Part shown: positions 7,679 to 16,495 of the stretch, one piece after another
Numbering within the stretch: the first letter of the stretch is position 1
Layout: every line of letters starts with the position of its first letter
Origin: Mycobacterium europaeum
GTDB lineage: Bacteria; Actinomycetota; Actinomycetes; Mycobacteriales; Mycobacteriaceae
DNA length: 64,000 nucleotides
Direction of reading: 5' to 3'
Assembly (NCBI RefSeq): GCF_002102155.1
Contig: NZ_LQOU01000064.1
Location: 1-64,000 of the forward strand
Notes under the pieces: model-generated
Told to the model about the DNA's origin: nothing
The model's input: the letters and a program-made list of their open reading frames with translations, nothing else
Database searches by the model: none
Made by a program: the position numbers and the translations under genes

Positions 7679-8665
7679 ATGGTGACCGGGCCCATCGAGG
7701 AATCCGCCGTGGCGGCCGTGGCCGAGTGGCCGGAGGGGTTGGCGGCCGTGCTCATGGGCGCGGCGGGCCAGGCCAGGGCCGCCGTCATGGAATTCAGCGG
7801 GGCCGAGGCCGTCGGCGACTACCTGGGCGTCAGCTACGAGGATCCCGCGGCGGCCACCCACCGGTTCCTGGCGCATCTGCCCGGCTATCAGGGCTGGCAG
7901 TGGGCCGTTGTCGTCGCCGCCCACCCCGGTGCGGACCACGCCACCGTGAGCGAAGTGGTGCTGATTCCCGGACCGACGGCGTTGCTGGCCCCGCACTGGG
8001 TTCCGTGGGATCAGCGGGTGCGCCCAGGCGACTTGAGCCCGGGGGACCTGCTGGCCCCCGCGGCCGACGACCCTCGGCTGGCGCCCGGCTACACCGCCAC
8101 CGGCGACCCCCAGGTCGACGAGACCGCCGCCGAGATCGGGCTGGGCCGGCGCTGGGTGATGAGCGCCTGGGGCAGGGCGGAGGCGGCCGAGCGATGGCAC
8201 ACGGGCGACCACGGGCCCGACTCGCCGATGGCCCGCTCCACCAAGCGGGTGTGCCGCGACTGCGGATTCTTCCTGCCGCTGGCGGGCTCGCTCGGCGCGA
8301 TGTTCGGGGTGTGCGGCAACGAACTGTCGGCCGACGGGCAGGTGGTCGACAAGCAGTACGGTTGCGGAGCCCATTCGGACACCCCGGCTCCGGCGGGAAC
8401 CGGGTCGCCGATGTACGAGCCATACGACGATGGCGTGCTCGACGTCGTGGAAGCGCCGGCCGAGGTGTCCGAGGCGGCCGAGGTATTCGAGCCGGCCGAG
8501 GTGTCCGAGGCGGCCGAATCGCAGAACCCCGAGACCGAGTCGGACAGCGGTCCGGAGCTCGAGGCGGAGCCGCCGGCATCCGCGCCCGAGGCCTCGGAGG
8601 CCCAGCCCGACGCGACGGCGTCGGGCGCACCGGAGGGCCGGCCCGAGCAGCCCGAGGCGGACTAG
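7679..8665 (+). CDS. DUF3027 protein (Rv0877-like)
   Basis: 328 residues, function unknown. The conserved domain (about 10-230) contains a zinc-ribbon-like cluster CRDCGFF...VCGNE...YGCGAH, four or five cysteines plus histidine. The last 90 residues are an acidic, Ala/Glu/Pro tail containing an internal repeat and are probably disordered. ATG 7679 follows AGGAAGGGG directly; ATG 7634 and 7664 are also in frame but lie in the promoter/RBS area (TAGTAT at about 7649 may be a -10). Divergent from the MFS gene. Confidence 0.82.
   Translation: MVTGPIEESAVAAVAEWPEGLAAVLMGAAGQARAAVMEFSGAEAVGDYLGVSYEDPAAATHRFLAHLPGYQGWQWAVVVAAHPGADHATVSEVVLIPGPTALLAPHWVPWDQRVRPGDLSPGDLLAPAADDPRLAPGYTATGDPQVDETAAEIGLGRRWVMSAWGRAEAAERWHTGDHGPDSPMARSTKRVCRDCGFFLPLAGSLGAMFGVCGNELSADGQVVDKQYGCGAHSDTPAPAGTGSPMYEPYDDGVLDVVEAPAEVSEAAEVFEPAEVSEAAESQNPETESDSGPELEAEPPASAPEASEAQPDATASGAPEGRPEQPEAD
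8455..8517 (+). repeat. 27-bp direct repeat in the tail of the DUF3027 gene
   Basis: Two identical 27-base copies, 8455-8481 and 8491-8517, separated by nine bases. They encode two copies of PAEVSEAAE in the acidic tail. The 36-base period is a whole number of codons, so copy-number change would keep the frame. Likely source of length variation between strains. Confidence 0.85.
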
Positions 8666-9117
8666 CTTTTTTCGGCTGCGGCCTTGATCTTGGCCAATGA
8701 GGTGTTCATGCCCTCGAGCAACTCGTGCTCGAAGTTGGTGGTCCCGCCAAGCAGCGCGTTCACCGTCAGGTTCGAGACCGCGGTCACGCCGTTCTCCGCG
8801 TGACGGCTCTCGATCACCCGGGTGCCCCCGTCGATGGGCTGCAGCTCGTAGCTCCAGATGGTGCGGTTGGCGTCGACGCGGAACGCCAGCTTGCTCTCCG
8901 GGATGACCTCGACGACCGTGCACGTGGTCGGCCAGAACAGCCGGTTGCGGCGATTGATGTTCAGGGTCCGCGTACCCTGGCGCAGCGGGCCGAACGTCTT
9001 CATCCAACGGCACTGCGGGCTCCACTGGGGCATCCGCCGAAGATCGGAGATCAACCCCCAAACGGTGGAAACCGGTGCGTCGATATCGATTTGCGCTTGC
9101 AGTAGCGGAGCTACCAT
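8662..9117 (-). CDS. SRPBCC (polyketide cyclase/START-like) protein
   Basis: 151 residues with the full SRPBCC pattern: N-terminal beta strand QIDIDAPVSTVWGLISDL, central sheet, and long C-terminal helix ending LAKIKAAAEKS. Such proteins bind hydrophobic ligands in a deep cavity; catalytic role unknown. The stop codon overlaps the stop of the DUF3027 gene in a shared CTAG, so the two genes converge with no spacer. ATG 9117 is the natural start (MVAPLLQAQIDIDAP). Confidence 0.82.
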   Translation of the reverse strand: MVAPLLQAQIDIDAPVSTVWGLISDLRRMPQWSPQCRWMKTFGPLRQGTRTLNINRRNRLFWPTTCTVVEVIPESKLAFRVDANRTIWSYELQPIDGGTRVIESRHAENGVTAVSNLTVNALLGGTTNFEHELLEGMNTSLAKIKAAAEKS

Positions 9118-9145
9118 CGATCCTCCCGGGTTATCGGTGCGAGAA

Positions 9146-9421
9146 CTAGCCGTGGTCGAGATAGTTGTCGAGTCCGGTCTGCGCGCCGCGGTCGCCGCGG
9201 CGCGCAGATGCGAGCTGCAACACGAAGATGCTCGTCCCGAGCACGCCCACCCCGAGCCCGGCCAGCGTCAGCGGACGCCAACTCTGCAGGGCCGGGACAA
9301 AAAATGCGGCGGCCGCCGCCACCAGCCAACCGAGCGCGCCGAGGCCGATGAAAGGCCACGCGTTGAGCAGCGCCGGTGGCAGGGGCGGCGCCTCGCGGTT
9401 CGAGCCGGGTTCCTCGGACAT
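9146..9421 (-). CDS. DUF2530 membrane protein (Rv0879c-like)
   Basis: 91 residues with two predicted transmembrane helices (about 22-45 AWPFIGLGALGWLVAAAAAF and 52-75 PLTLAGLGVGVLGTSIFVL) and hydrophilic ends. Function unknown. ATG 9421 (MSEEPGSN) is preferred over the upstream in-frame ATG at 9448; it gives the length I recall for Rv0879c. Same orientation as the SRPBCC gene 28 bases downstream. Confidence 0.8.
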   Translation of the reverse strand: MSEEPGSNREAPPLPPALLNAWPFIGLGALGWLVAAAAAFFVPALQSWRPLTLAGLGVGVLGTSIFVLQLASARRGDRGAQTGLDNYLDHG

Positions 9422-9617
9422 CGCGATTAACATAGCCCCCGCCCGCACGGGCCGCCCTACCCCCCGGGTGCCGGGGTGTCCGAAATGCCGGGGCGGCGCG
9501 GGTTACCCGGCCACACAAGCGGTTCGGCGATCGTCGGCCCGCGTGGTCCCGGGAGCCAAAGCCCGTCGTTCACCGGTTCGTATCCCGACTTCCTGAGCTT
9601 CCGTGTACCCTCGCGCC

Positions 9618-10049
9618 ATGCCTGACAGCGATGCGCGGCTGGCGAGCGACCTGTCGCTGGCGGTCATGCGGCTGGCCCGCCAACTCCGGTTCCGAAACCC
9701 GTCGTCGCCGGTGTCGTTGTCCCAGCTGTCGGCGCTGGCCACGCTGGCCAACGAGGGCCCGATGACGCCCGGCGCGCTGGCTATCCGCGAGCGGGTCCGG
9801 CCGCCGTCGATGACCCGGGTGATCGCGTCGCTGGCCGACATGGGCCTGGTGGACCGCGCCCCGCATCCCGTCGACGGCCGACAGGTGCTGGTCTCGGTGT
9901 CCCCGTCCGGCGCCGAGCTGGTCAAGGCCACCCGGCGGGCCCGTCAGGAGTGGCTGGCCAAACGGCTGGCGACCCTGGACGACGAACAGCGTGACACCCT
10001 GCGCAACGCGGCCGACCTGATGCTGGCCCTGGTCGACGAAAGCCCGTGA
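9618..10049 (+). CDS. MarR-family transcriptional regulator (Rv0880-like)
   Basis: 143 residues with a winged helix-turn-helix (about 35-105): LSQLSALATLANEGPMTPGALA, then recognition helix PPSMTRVIASLADMGLV and wing HPVDGRQVLVSVSPSG. In M. tuberculosis the equivalent (Rv0880) binds DNA and responds to salicylate-type ligands. ATG 9618 (MPDSDARL) is chosen; an in-frame ATG at 9603 would add five residues. First gene of a three-gene operon with the RNA methyltransferase and DUF2537 gene, joined by four-base overlaps. Confidence 0.9.
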   Translation: MPDSDARLASDLSLAVMRLARQLRFRNPSSPVSLSQLSALATLANEGPMTPGALAIRERVRPPSMTRVIASLADMGLVDRAPHPVDGRQVLVSVSPSGAELVKATRRARQEWLAKRLATLDDEQRDTLRNAADLMLALVDESP

Positions 10050-10879
10050 GCGATGGCATCGATGGCCTCAACGTCCAGGACGTAGCCGATCCCGACGACC
10101 CCCGCCTCGACGACTTCCGCGACCTGAACAGCGTCGATCGCCGTCCCGACCTGCCGTCGGGCAAGGGCCTGGTGATCGCCGAAGGTGTGCTGGTCGTCCA
10201 GCGCATGCTCTCCTCCCGGTTTGCCCCGCACGCGCTGCTGGGGACCGAGCGCCGGCTCGCCGAACTCGCAGACGACCTGGCGGGCAACGCCGTGCCGTTC
10301 TACCGAACCTCCGCCGACGTCATGGCCCAGGTGGTCGGCTTCCACCTCAATCGGGGGGTGCTGGCGGCCGCCCGACGGGTGCCGGAACCCGGTGTGGCCG
10401 AACTGGTCGAGCGCGCCCGGACCGTCGCGGTGCTCGAGGGCGTCAACGATCACGAGAACCTGGGCGCGATCTTTCGCAACGCCGCCGGGCTGGGCGTCGA
10501 CGCCGTGATGTTCGGCAGCGGCTGCGCCGACCCGCTCTACCGCCGTGCCGTCCGGGTCTCCATGGGGCACGCCTTGCTGGTCCCGTACGCGCGAGCGACG
10601 GACTGGCCCGCCGAACTGGCAATGTTGAAGGAGAAGGGATTTCGGCTGCTCGCGATGACCCCGCACGGCAACGCCGCCACCCTGGCGGAGGCGATGGCGG
10701 CCGCGCGCGACGAACGCATCGCGGTGATCGTGGGGGCCGAGGGGCCGGGGCTGACGCCGGCGACCCTGCGGATAAGCGATGTGCGCGTACGCATCCCGAT
10801 GTCGCGCGGAACGGACTCCCTCAACGTCGCCACCGCAGCCGCCCTGGCGTTCTACGAACGGGTTAGGCTCGGCGGGTGA
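10046..10879 (+). CDS. TrmH/SpoU-family RNA 2'-O-methyltransferase (Rv0881-like)
   Basis: 277 residues. An N-terminal L30e-like substrate-binding domain (about 1-105) precedes the SPOUT catalytic domain with its three motifs: NDHENLGAIFRNAAG (motif 1), IVGAEGPGLT (motif 2) and RIPMSRGTDSLNVATAAALA (motif 3), which form the trefoil-knot SAM site. Targets a ribose 2'-OH in rRNA or tRNA; the exact nucleotide is unknown. GTG start at 10046 overlaps the MarR stop (GTGA). Confidence 0.9.
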   Translation: MSDGIDGLNVQDVADPDDPRLDDFRDLNSVDRRPDLPSGKGLVIAEGVLVVQRMLSSRFAPHALLGTERRLAELADDLAGNAVPFYRTSADVMAQVVGFHLNRGVLAAARRVPEPGVAELVERARTVAVLEGVNDHENLGAIFRNAAGLGVDAVMFGSGCADPLYRRAVRVSMGHALLVPYARATDWPAELAMLKEKGFRLLAMTPHGNAATLAEAMAAARDERIAVIVGAEGPGLTPATLRISDVRVRIPMSRGTDSLNVATAAALAFYERVRLGG

Positions 10880-11148
10880 CCGACGATTCCCCGCCCTGGG
10901 CAACGGGTTTGACGGTCGCCGGCTTCGTCGCCGCAGTGACCGGGGCCGCCATCGTGGTGCTCAGCCTGGGCCTAGTCCGGGTGCATCCGTTGCTGGCGGT
11001 CGGGCTCAACATCGTCGCAGCCGGGGGGCTGGCGCCGACGCTGTGGGGTTGGCGGCACAAGCCGGTGCTGCGCTGGTTCCTGCTGGGCGCGGGAATCGGT
11101 GTCGCGGGAGCCTGGCTGACACTGCTCGCGCTGACGGTGGCGAGCTAG
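10876..11148 (+). CDS. DUF2537 membrane protein (Rv0882-like)
   Basis: 90 residues, mostly three transmembrane helices (about 10-33, 38-55 and 66-88). Function unknown. GTG start at 10876 overlaps the methyltransferase stop (GTGA), so it is the last gene of the marR-trmH-DUF2537 operon. It converges on sepH. Confidence 0.78.
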   Translation: MTDDSPPWATGLTVAGFVAAVTGAAIVVLSLGLVRVHPLLAVGLNIVAAGGLAPTLWGWRHKPVLRWFLLGAGIGVAGAWLTLLALTVAS

Positions 11149-11171
11149 ACGCTGTGGGCGCGGCGGGTCGC

Positions 11172-11945
11172 CTAGCGCTGCCCGCCCGAGCGCACCCCGA
11201 GCAGCACATCCTCCCAAGCCGGAATGACGGGCTTACCGCGTCGAGTGTGCACCGGGGGCTCCTGGGGAGCGGGCTGCTCTTGCGGAGCGGCGGCGGTGGG
11301 CTTCGCCGACTCCTCGAAGTCGACGTGGGCGACCCGCGCGAGCGGGCGCAACGGACGGTCGAAGTTCGGGTCGACCAGCTCCTTGGCCGCGTCGTCGATG
11401 GCCGTGACCGTGCCACCGTGCGCACCCGGCGCGAAGCAGAAGTGCGCGATGTTGTCCGACCGGCCGGCCTTCCAGGCGAGCTGCACGGTCCAGCGGCTGT
11501 CTTCGTTGCGCCAGGCGTCCCAGCTCAGCCGGTCGGGTTCCAGGCCGCGCGTCACCAGGGCGGCGCTCACGGTTTCCAGCAGGGTGAGCACCGCGGGCCC
11601 ATCGGCGAGCACCGGATGCGCGGCGGTTGCCAACTCCGCGGCGCGAGCGCGTTCCAGCAGCACGGGGTGCGCGAATCGGCGGACCCGTGAGACGTCGGAG
11701 CCGGAGGCCGCGGCCACCTGTTCCACGGACGCGCCGGCGCGGATCCTGGCCTGAATCTCTTTGGGGCTCAGCATGTTGGTGACCTGGATGTCGAGTTGCG
11801 GTTGCTCCGGCGGCGCGATTTCGCCGCGCACGGCGGCCTTCAGCTGATCGTCGACCGCGAGCTTGAAGGGCTCGGCGGGATCGCCGGCCTCGCAGATGAT
11901 GTGTTTGCCGCCGGCATCGACCCCAACCATTTTGAGTTCCCGCAT
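11172..11945 (-). CDS. sepH: Cell-division protein SepH
   Basis: About 257 residues. The N-terminal DUF3071 domain (about 1-170) includes a helix-turn-helix-like segment SVEQVAAASGSDVSRVRRF; the C-terminal part is a Pro/Ala/Gln linker ending in a short conserved motif (GKPVIPAWEDVLLG). SepH binds FtsZ directly and stimulates its assembly in actinobacteria. ATG 11945 follows GAGGAGAAACC, so the longer in-frame extension to 12032 is rejected. The gene lies between two metabolic genes, in the same position as Rv0883c. Confidence 0.92.
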   Translation of the reverse strand: MRELKMVGVDAGGKHIICEAGDPAEPFKLAVDDQLKAAVRGEIAPPEQPQLDIQVTNMLSPKEIQARIRAGASVEQVAAASGSDVSRVRRFAHPVLLERARAAELATAAHPVLADGPAVLTLLETVSAALVTRGLEPDRLSWDAWRNEDSRWTVQLAWKAGRSDNIAHFCFAPGAHGGTVTAIDDAAKELVDPNFDRPLRPLARVAHVDFEESAKPTAAAPQEQPAPQEPPVHTRRGKPVIPAWEDVLLGVRSGGQR

Positions 11946-12096
11946 GGTTTCTCCTCGCAGGCTCCGTGCAGGTCGACGGACCCGTCTCGTGCGCACTCTA
12001 GTGCAGCTGACGCCCATAACCTGTGCTGACACGCTGGGCGGTTGCGCGCCGATTGCGAGCGGGTTACGGCCCGGATGCGGCCCGCCGCTCGGCGGG

Positions 12097-13215
12097 TCAG
12101 AGTCGCTCGACCACCCAGTCGACGCATTGTGTCAGCGCGCTGACGTCATCGGGGTCGACCGCGGGGAACATGCCGACCCGCAACTGGTTGCGGCCGAGTT
12201 TGCGGTACGGCTCGACGTCGACGATGCCGTTCGCCCGCAGGATCTTCGCGACGGCCGCGGCGTCGACGTCGTCGACGAAATCGACGGTGCCGACCACCTG
12301 GGACCGCAGGCCCGGGTCGGAGACGAACGGCGTGGTGTACGGTCGCTCCTGCGCCCAGGAATACAACCGCTGCGACGAGTCGGCCGTGCGCTTGACGGCC
12401 CACTCCAGCCCACCGTTGCCGAGCATCCAGTCGATCTGCTCGGCCATCAGGGCCAGGGTGCCGACCGCCGGGGTGTTGTACGTCTGGTTCTTCAGGCTGT
12501 TGTCCACCGCGATCGGCAGCGACAGGAAGTCGGGAACCCATCGGCCCGAGGCGGCGATGGACTCCACCCGCGCCAGCGCCGCCGGGCTCATGATGGCCAG
12601 CCACAGGCCACCGTCGCTGGCGAAATTCTTCTGCGGCGAGAAGTAGTAGGCGTCGGTCTCGGTGATGTCGACCGGCAGGCCGCCCGCGCCGGAGGTGGCG
12701 TCGATGACGACCAGGGCGTCGCCGGAGTCGGCCGGGCGGCGGATGGGCACCGCCACCCCGGTCGAGGTCTCGTTGTGCGCCCAGGCGATCACGTCGACCG
12801 AGGGATCGCTCTGCGGCTCGGGTGCGCTGCCGGCGTCCGCCTTGACGACGATCGGGTCGCCGACGAACGGGTTGTTGGCAACCGCCGAGGCGAACTTCGC
12901 ACTGAATTCGCCGAAGGACAGGTGCAGCGAGCGCTTGTCGATCAACCCGAACGCCGCCGCGTCCCAGAACGCCGTCGCGCCGCCGTTGCCCAGGATGACC
13001 TCATAACCGTCCGGCACGGAGAACAGCTCGGTCAGCCCGGTGCGGACCCGGCCCACCAGGTTCTTGACGGGAGCTTGGCGGTGCGAAGTGCCGAACAGCG
13101 GGGCCGCGGTGGTCGTCAGCGCCTGCAACTGTTCGGGCCGGACCTTGGAAGGGCCGCATCCGAAGCGGCCGTCGCGGGGTTTGATGTCAGCGGGAACCTC
13201 GAGCTGGTCAGCCAT
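12097..13215 (-). CDS. serC: Phosphoserine aminotransferase SerC
   Basis: PLP enzyme of serine (and pyridoxal phosphate) synthesis converting 3-phosphohydroxypyruvate to O-phosphoserine. 372 residues, full length. PLP lysine lies in FSPQKNFASDGG; cofactor aspartate in VVIDATSGAGG; phosphate-binding GGATAFWDAA near residue 80. The sequence closely follows the mycobacterial SerC I remember, starting MADQ, so ATG 13215 is used; ATG 13221 (MSM) is two codons earlier. Stand-alone gene 151 bases upstream of sepH, divergent from the diiron gene. Confidence 0.96.
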   Translation of the reverse strand: MADQLEVPADIKPRDGRFGCGPSKVRPEQLQALTTTAAPLFGTSHRQAPVKNLVGRVRTGLTELFSVPDGYEVILGNGGATAFWDAAAFGLIDKRSLHLSFGEFSAKFASAVANNPFVGDPIVVKADAGSAPEPQSDPSVDVIAWAHNETSTGVAVPIRRPADSGDALVVIDATSGAGGLPVDITETDAYYFSPQKNFASDGGLWLAIMSPAALARVESIAASGRWVPDFLSLPIAVDNSLKNQTYNTPAVGTLALMAEQIDWMLGNGGLEWAVKRTADSSQRLYSWAQERPYTTPFVSDPGLRSQVVGTVDFVDDVDAAAVAKILRANGIVDVEPYRKLGRNQLRVGMFPAVDPDDVSALTQCVDWVVERL

Positions 13216-13459
13216 GCTCATCAGGGTAGTGAGCGGATGTGACCGGTGACGCAGCGGTCCGCCGGCCCGCCTCCGTGACCCGCGCAAAACGCCTGGCCGC
13301 GCGCCGGCGGCGTTTGGCGCACTGTGAGGCAGGGCACACCTGCGGCCTGACCACCGGTCAGGCCACAGTGCCCGTGGGGGGTCTAGAAGATATCCGGTAC
13401 CTGCGGTACTGTCTGGACATAGCACGTCCAAATGTAAACCTCGTTGGGGAGGCTTGGAT

Positions 13460-14485
13460 ATGGCCAGGACACGCATGGTTCGGCGTTGGCGCCGCAATAT
13501 GGAGGTGCGCGACGACACCGAGTACGTCAACACGCTTGCCACCCTGTCCGAGGGCTCGGTGCGGCGAAACTTCAACCCGTACACCGACATCGACTGGGAC
13601 TCACCGGAATTCGCGGTGACGGAGAACGACCCGCGGTGGATCCTGCCCACGACCGACCCGCTGGGGCGCCACCCCTGGTATCTCGCGCAGTCCGACGAGC
13701 GCAAGATCAGGATCGGCATGTGGCGCCAGGCCAACGTCGCCAAGGTTGGGCTGCACTTCGAGTCGATCCTGATCCGCGGCCTGATGAACTACACGTTCTG
13801 GGTGCCGAACGGGTCTCCGGAATACCGGTACTGCTTGCACGAATCGGTCGAGGAGTGCAACCACACCATGATGTTCCAGGAGATGGTCAACCGGGTGGGC
13901 GCCGACGTGCCGGGCATGCCGCGGCTGCTCAAGTGGCTCTCGCCGCTGGTCCCGCTGGTGGCCGGCCCCTTGCCGGTGGCGTTCTTCATCGGCGTGCTGG
14001 CGGGCGAGGAGCCGATCGACCACACGCAGAAAAACGTTCTCCGCGAAGGGAAGTCGCTGCACCCGATCATGGAGCGGGTGATGGCCATCCACGTGGCCGA
14101 GGAAGCACGTCACATCTCCTTCGCGCACGAGTTCCTGCGCAGGCGGGTGCCGCAGCTGACCAAGCGGCAGCGCTTCTGGACGGCCCTGTACCTGCCGCTC
14201 ACCATGAAGCTCCTGTGCCGGGCGATCGTGGTGCCGCCCAAGGCATTCTGGCAGGAGTTCGACATTCCGCGCGCGGTGCGCAAGGAGCTCTTCTTCCGGT
14301 CTCCGGAATCGCGAAAGTGGCTCAGCGACATGTTCGGTGACGTCCGGATGCTGGCCCACGACACCGGGTTGATGGAGACGCGTTCCGCGCGACTCATGTG
14401 GCGGCTCTGCAAGATCGACGGCAAGCCCTCGCGCTACCGCAGCGAGCCGCAGCGCCAGCACCTGGCCGCGGTACCTGCCGCCTAG
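13460..14485 (+). CDS. AurF-like diiron oxygenase (Rv0885-like)
   Basis: 341 residues, ferritin-like helical fold of the AurF N-oxygenase family. Metal-binding residues are visible as repeated E/H motifs: HFESIL, HESVEECNH and HVAEEARHISF, enough for two irons. Natural substrate unknown; AurF itself oxidises p-aminobenzoate. A hydrophobic stretch (LSPLVPLVAGPLPVAFFIGVL, given in two parts here because it is long) suggests membrane association. ATG 13460 has GGGGAGG just upstream; a TTG six bases earlier is possible. fprB starts 20 bases downstream, so electrons for the diiron centre may come from FprB. Confidence 0.85.
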   Translation: MARTRMVRRWRRNMEVRDDTEYVNTLATLSEGSVRRNFNPYTDIDWDSPEFAVTENDPRWILPTTDPLGRHPWYLAQSDERKIRIGMWRQANVAKVGLHFESILIRGLMNYTFWVPNGSPEYRYCLHESVEECNHTMMFQEMVNRVGADVPGMPRLLKWLSPLVPLVAGPLPVAFFIGVLAGEEPIDHTQKNVLREGKSLHPIMERVMAIHVAEEARHISFAHEFLRRRVPQLTKRQRFWTALYLPLTMKLLCRAIVVPPKAFWQEFDIPRAVRKELFFRSPESRKWLSDMFGDVRMLAHDTGLMETRSARLMWRLCKIDGKPSRYRSEPQRQHLAAVPAA

Positions 14486-14505
14486 GTCCGCACGGGTAAT
14501 CGCCT

Positions 14506-16182
14506 ATGCCGCACGTTATTACCCAGTCGTGCTGTAACGACGGGTCCTGCGTTTTCGCGTGCCCGGTGAACTGCATTCACCCCACGCCCGACGAGCCCGG
14601 CTTCGCCACCTCGGAGATGCTCTACATCGACCCGGTGGCGTGCGTGGACTGCGGCGCCTGCGTGAGCGCCTGCCCCGTCGGCGCGATCGCGCCGGACACG
14701 CGGCTGGACAGTAAGCAGTTGCCGTTCGTCGAGATCAACGCGTCCTTCTACCCGGAGCGGCCCGAGGGCGAGAAAGTGCCACCGACGTCGAAGCTGGCCC
14801 CGGTGATTCCGGCGGCCCAGGTGCGCGCCCGCCGCCAGCCGCTGACTGTGGCCATCGTCGGGTCCGGGCCGGCGGCGATGTACGCGGCCGACGAACTGCT
14901 CACCCAGCACGGCGTGCGGGTCAACGTCTTCGAAAAGCTGCCGACCCCGTACGGGCTGGTGCGCGCCGGCGTCGCGCCCGATCACCAGAGCACCAAACGG
15001 GTCACCCGGCTGTTCGACCGGGTCGCCGGTCATCGCCACTTCCGGTTCTTTCTCAACGTCGAGGTCGGCAGGCACCTGAGCCACGCTGATCTGCTGGCCC
15101 ACCACCACGCCGTCCTGTACGCCGTCGGCGCCCCCGACGACCGTCGCTTGCAGATCCAGGGCATGGGTCTGCCGGGCACCGGAACGGCCACCGAATTCGT
15201 GGCGTGGGTCAACGGCCACCCCGACTTCGCCTACCTGCCAGTCGATCTCAGCCACGAGCGGGTGGTGATCGTCGGCAACGGCAACGTCGCCCTCGACGTC
15301 GCCCGAGTGCTCACGGCGAATCCGGATGACCTGGCCCGTACCGACATCTCCGATCGCGCGCTGGCGGCGTTTCGCGGGTCCGCGGTCCGCGAAGTGGTGG
15401 TCGCCGCGCGGCGTGGTCCCGCGCAGTCGGCGTTCACCCTGCCCGAACTCATCGGGCTCACCGGCTCGTCGGATGTCGTGCTCAGCGCGGCCGACCACGA
15501 ACTGGTGGCGGCCGACCTCGCTAGCGCGACCGACGGCCTGACCCAACGCAAGCTGGAAATCCTGAGCGACCTCGGTGACGACTCGGCGCCGGGAGATGGG
15601 CGTGCGCGGGTCAGGCTGGGCTATCGGCTCACCCCCAGCCGGGTGCTGGGTGAGCGACGGGCCACCGGCGTGGAATTCGCCGTCACCGGCACCGACGAGC
15701 TGCGCCGACTGGACGCCGGCCTGGTCCTGACGTCGATTGGCTACCGCGGCAAGCCGATTCGCGACCTGCCGTTCGACGAGTCGGCGGCTGTCGTGCCCAA
15801 CGACGGCGGCCGGGTGGTCGATCCCGACTCGGGGGAGCCGGTGTCCGGCGCGTATGTCGCGGGCTGGATAAAGCGGGGGCCGAGCGGATTCATCGGTACG
15901 AACAAATCCTGCTCCCTGCAGACGGTGCAGGCTCTGGTGGCGGATTTCAACGCCGGCAGGCTGAGCGATCCGGTGTCGAAGCCGGAGACGCTGGCCAAGC
16001 TGGTCCACGCCCGGCAGCCCGACGCCGTCGACGCCCGCGGCTGGCGGGCGATCGACGCCGCCGAGGTCGCGCGCGGGAGCAACGACGGCCGGCCTCGGAA
16101 CAAATTCACCGAGGTCGCCGACATGCTAGCCGCAGCTGCCACCGCGCGAGCACGGCGACGCTGGCTGCCGAGGCTTGGCTGA
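14506..16182 (+). CDS. fprB: NADPH:ferredoxin reductase FprB with N-terminal ferredoxin
   Basis: 558 residues. The N-terminal 60 residues form a 7Fe/8Fe ferredoxin domain (CCNDGSCVFACPVNCIHP and CVDCGACVSACPVGAI). The rest is an adrenodoxin-reductase-type flavoprotein: FAD site VAIVGSGPAAMYAADELL, NADPH site VVIVGNGNVALDVARVL, and the C-terminal GWIKRGPSGFIGTNK. It delivers electrons from NADPH to cytochrome P450 or diiron partners. The close spacing after the AurF-like gene suggests co-transcription. The accessory island begins just after this gene. Confidence 0.93.
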   Translation: MPHVITQSCCNDGSCVFACPVNCIHPTPDEPGFATSEMLYIDPVACVDCGACVSACPVGAIAPDTRLDSKQLPFVEINASFYPERPEGEKVPPTSKLAPVIPAAQVRARRQPLTVAIVGSGPAAMYAADELLTQHGVRVNVFEKLPTPYGLVRAGVAPDHQSTKRVTRLFDRVAGHRHFRFFLNVEVGRHLSHADLLAHHHAVLYAVGAPDDRRLQIQGMGLPGTGTATEFVAWVNGHPDFAYLPVDLSHERVVIVGNGNVALDVARVLTANPDDLARTDISDRALAAFRGSAVREVVVAARRGPAQSAFTLPELIGLTGSSDVVLSAADHELVAADLASATDGLTQRKLEILSDLGDDSAPGDGRARVRLGYRLTPSRVLGERRATGVEFAVTGTDELRRLDAGLVLTSIGYRGKPIRDLPFDESAAVVPNDGGRVVDPDSGEPVSGAYVAGWIKRGPSGFIGTNKSCSLQTVQALVADFNAGRLSDPVSKPETLAKLVHARQPDAVDARGWRAIDAAEVARGSNDGRPRNKFTEVADMLAAAATARARRRWLPRLG

Positions 16183-16387
16183 TAGGAGTGGGATTTTCCA
16201 GCTGATTTGGTGCCTGCGGGCAGCAGAGGGCAGGTCTTCCCGTGATGCCCGGCAGGTGTGGCCCCCCTATGTGCCGATGGGCTTGGCGTTGCGAGCTCTA
16301 GCGTAGTGCGCCGGCTCGGGAAGTGACTCGTCTAATCGTCGGTACGGGGGGCCGGCCGGACAAGCGAGACGAAGGAATCTTCCCAGC
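16183..16387. other. Intergenic stretch at the left island boundary
   Basis: About 205 bases after fprB with no convincing gene. No tRNA, direct repeat, integrase or insertion-sequence end was seen. It joins the conserved block ending in fprB to the accessory block beginning with the 2-oxo-acid dehydrogenase operon, so it contains or adjoins the junction. Confidence 0.5.
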
Positions 16388-16495
16388 GTGTCCCACGAAA
16401 CTTTCACGCCACCAACTTCACCCGCCACACAGGGGCTGGGTCGATTGCCCGCGAGATTGTCTCCGATCTACAAGCATGGTGGTCATCAGGAATGA
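16388..16495 (+). CDS. Possible 35-residue protein or gene remnant
   Basis: A short open frame from GTG 16388 to TGA 16495, preceded by GAAGGAATC, encoding a peptide that starts VSHETFTPPTSPAT and ends SPIYKHGGHQE. The composition (Pro/Thr-rich start, then GRLPARL) is protein-like, but I do not recognise it. Its last ten bases overlap the end of the convergent E3 gene. It could be a small protein or the surviving N-terminus of a gene cut when the island formed. Low confidence. Confidence 0.3.
   Translation: MSHETFTPPTSPATQGLGRLPARLSPIYKHGGHQE

Noticed and set aside
14482..16008. 508-codon open frame opposite fprB
   Set aside because: Antisense to a gene with clear cofactor motifs; composition (Arg, Gly, Val, His) is typical of a shadow frame.
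16183..16485. tRNA or attachment site at the island edge
   Set aside because: No cloverleaf-like arms, CCA end or repeated sequence at the other edge were found by eye.
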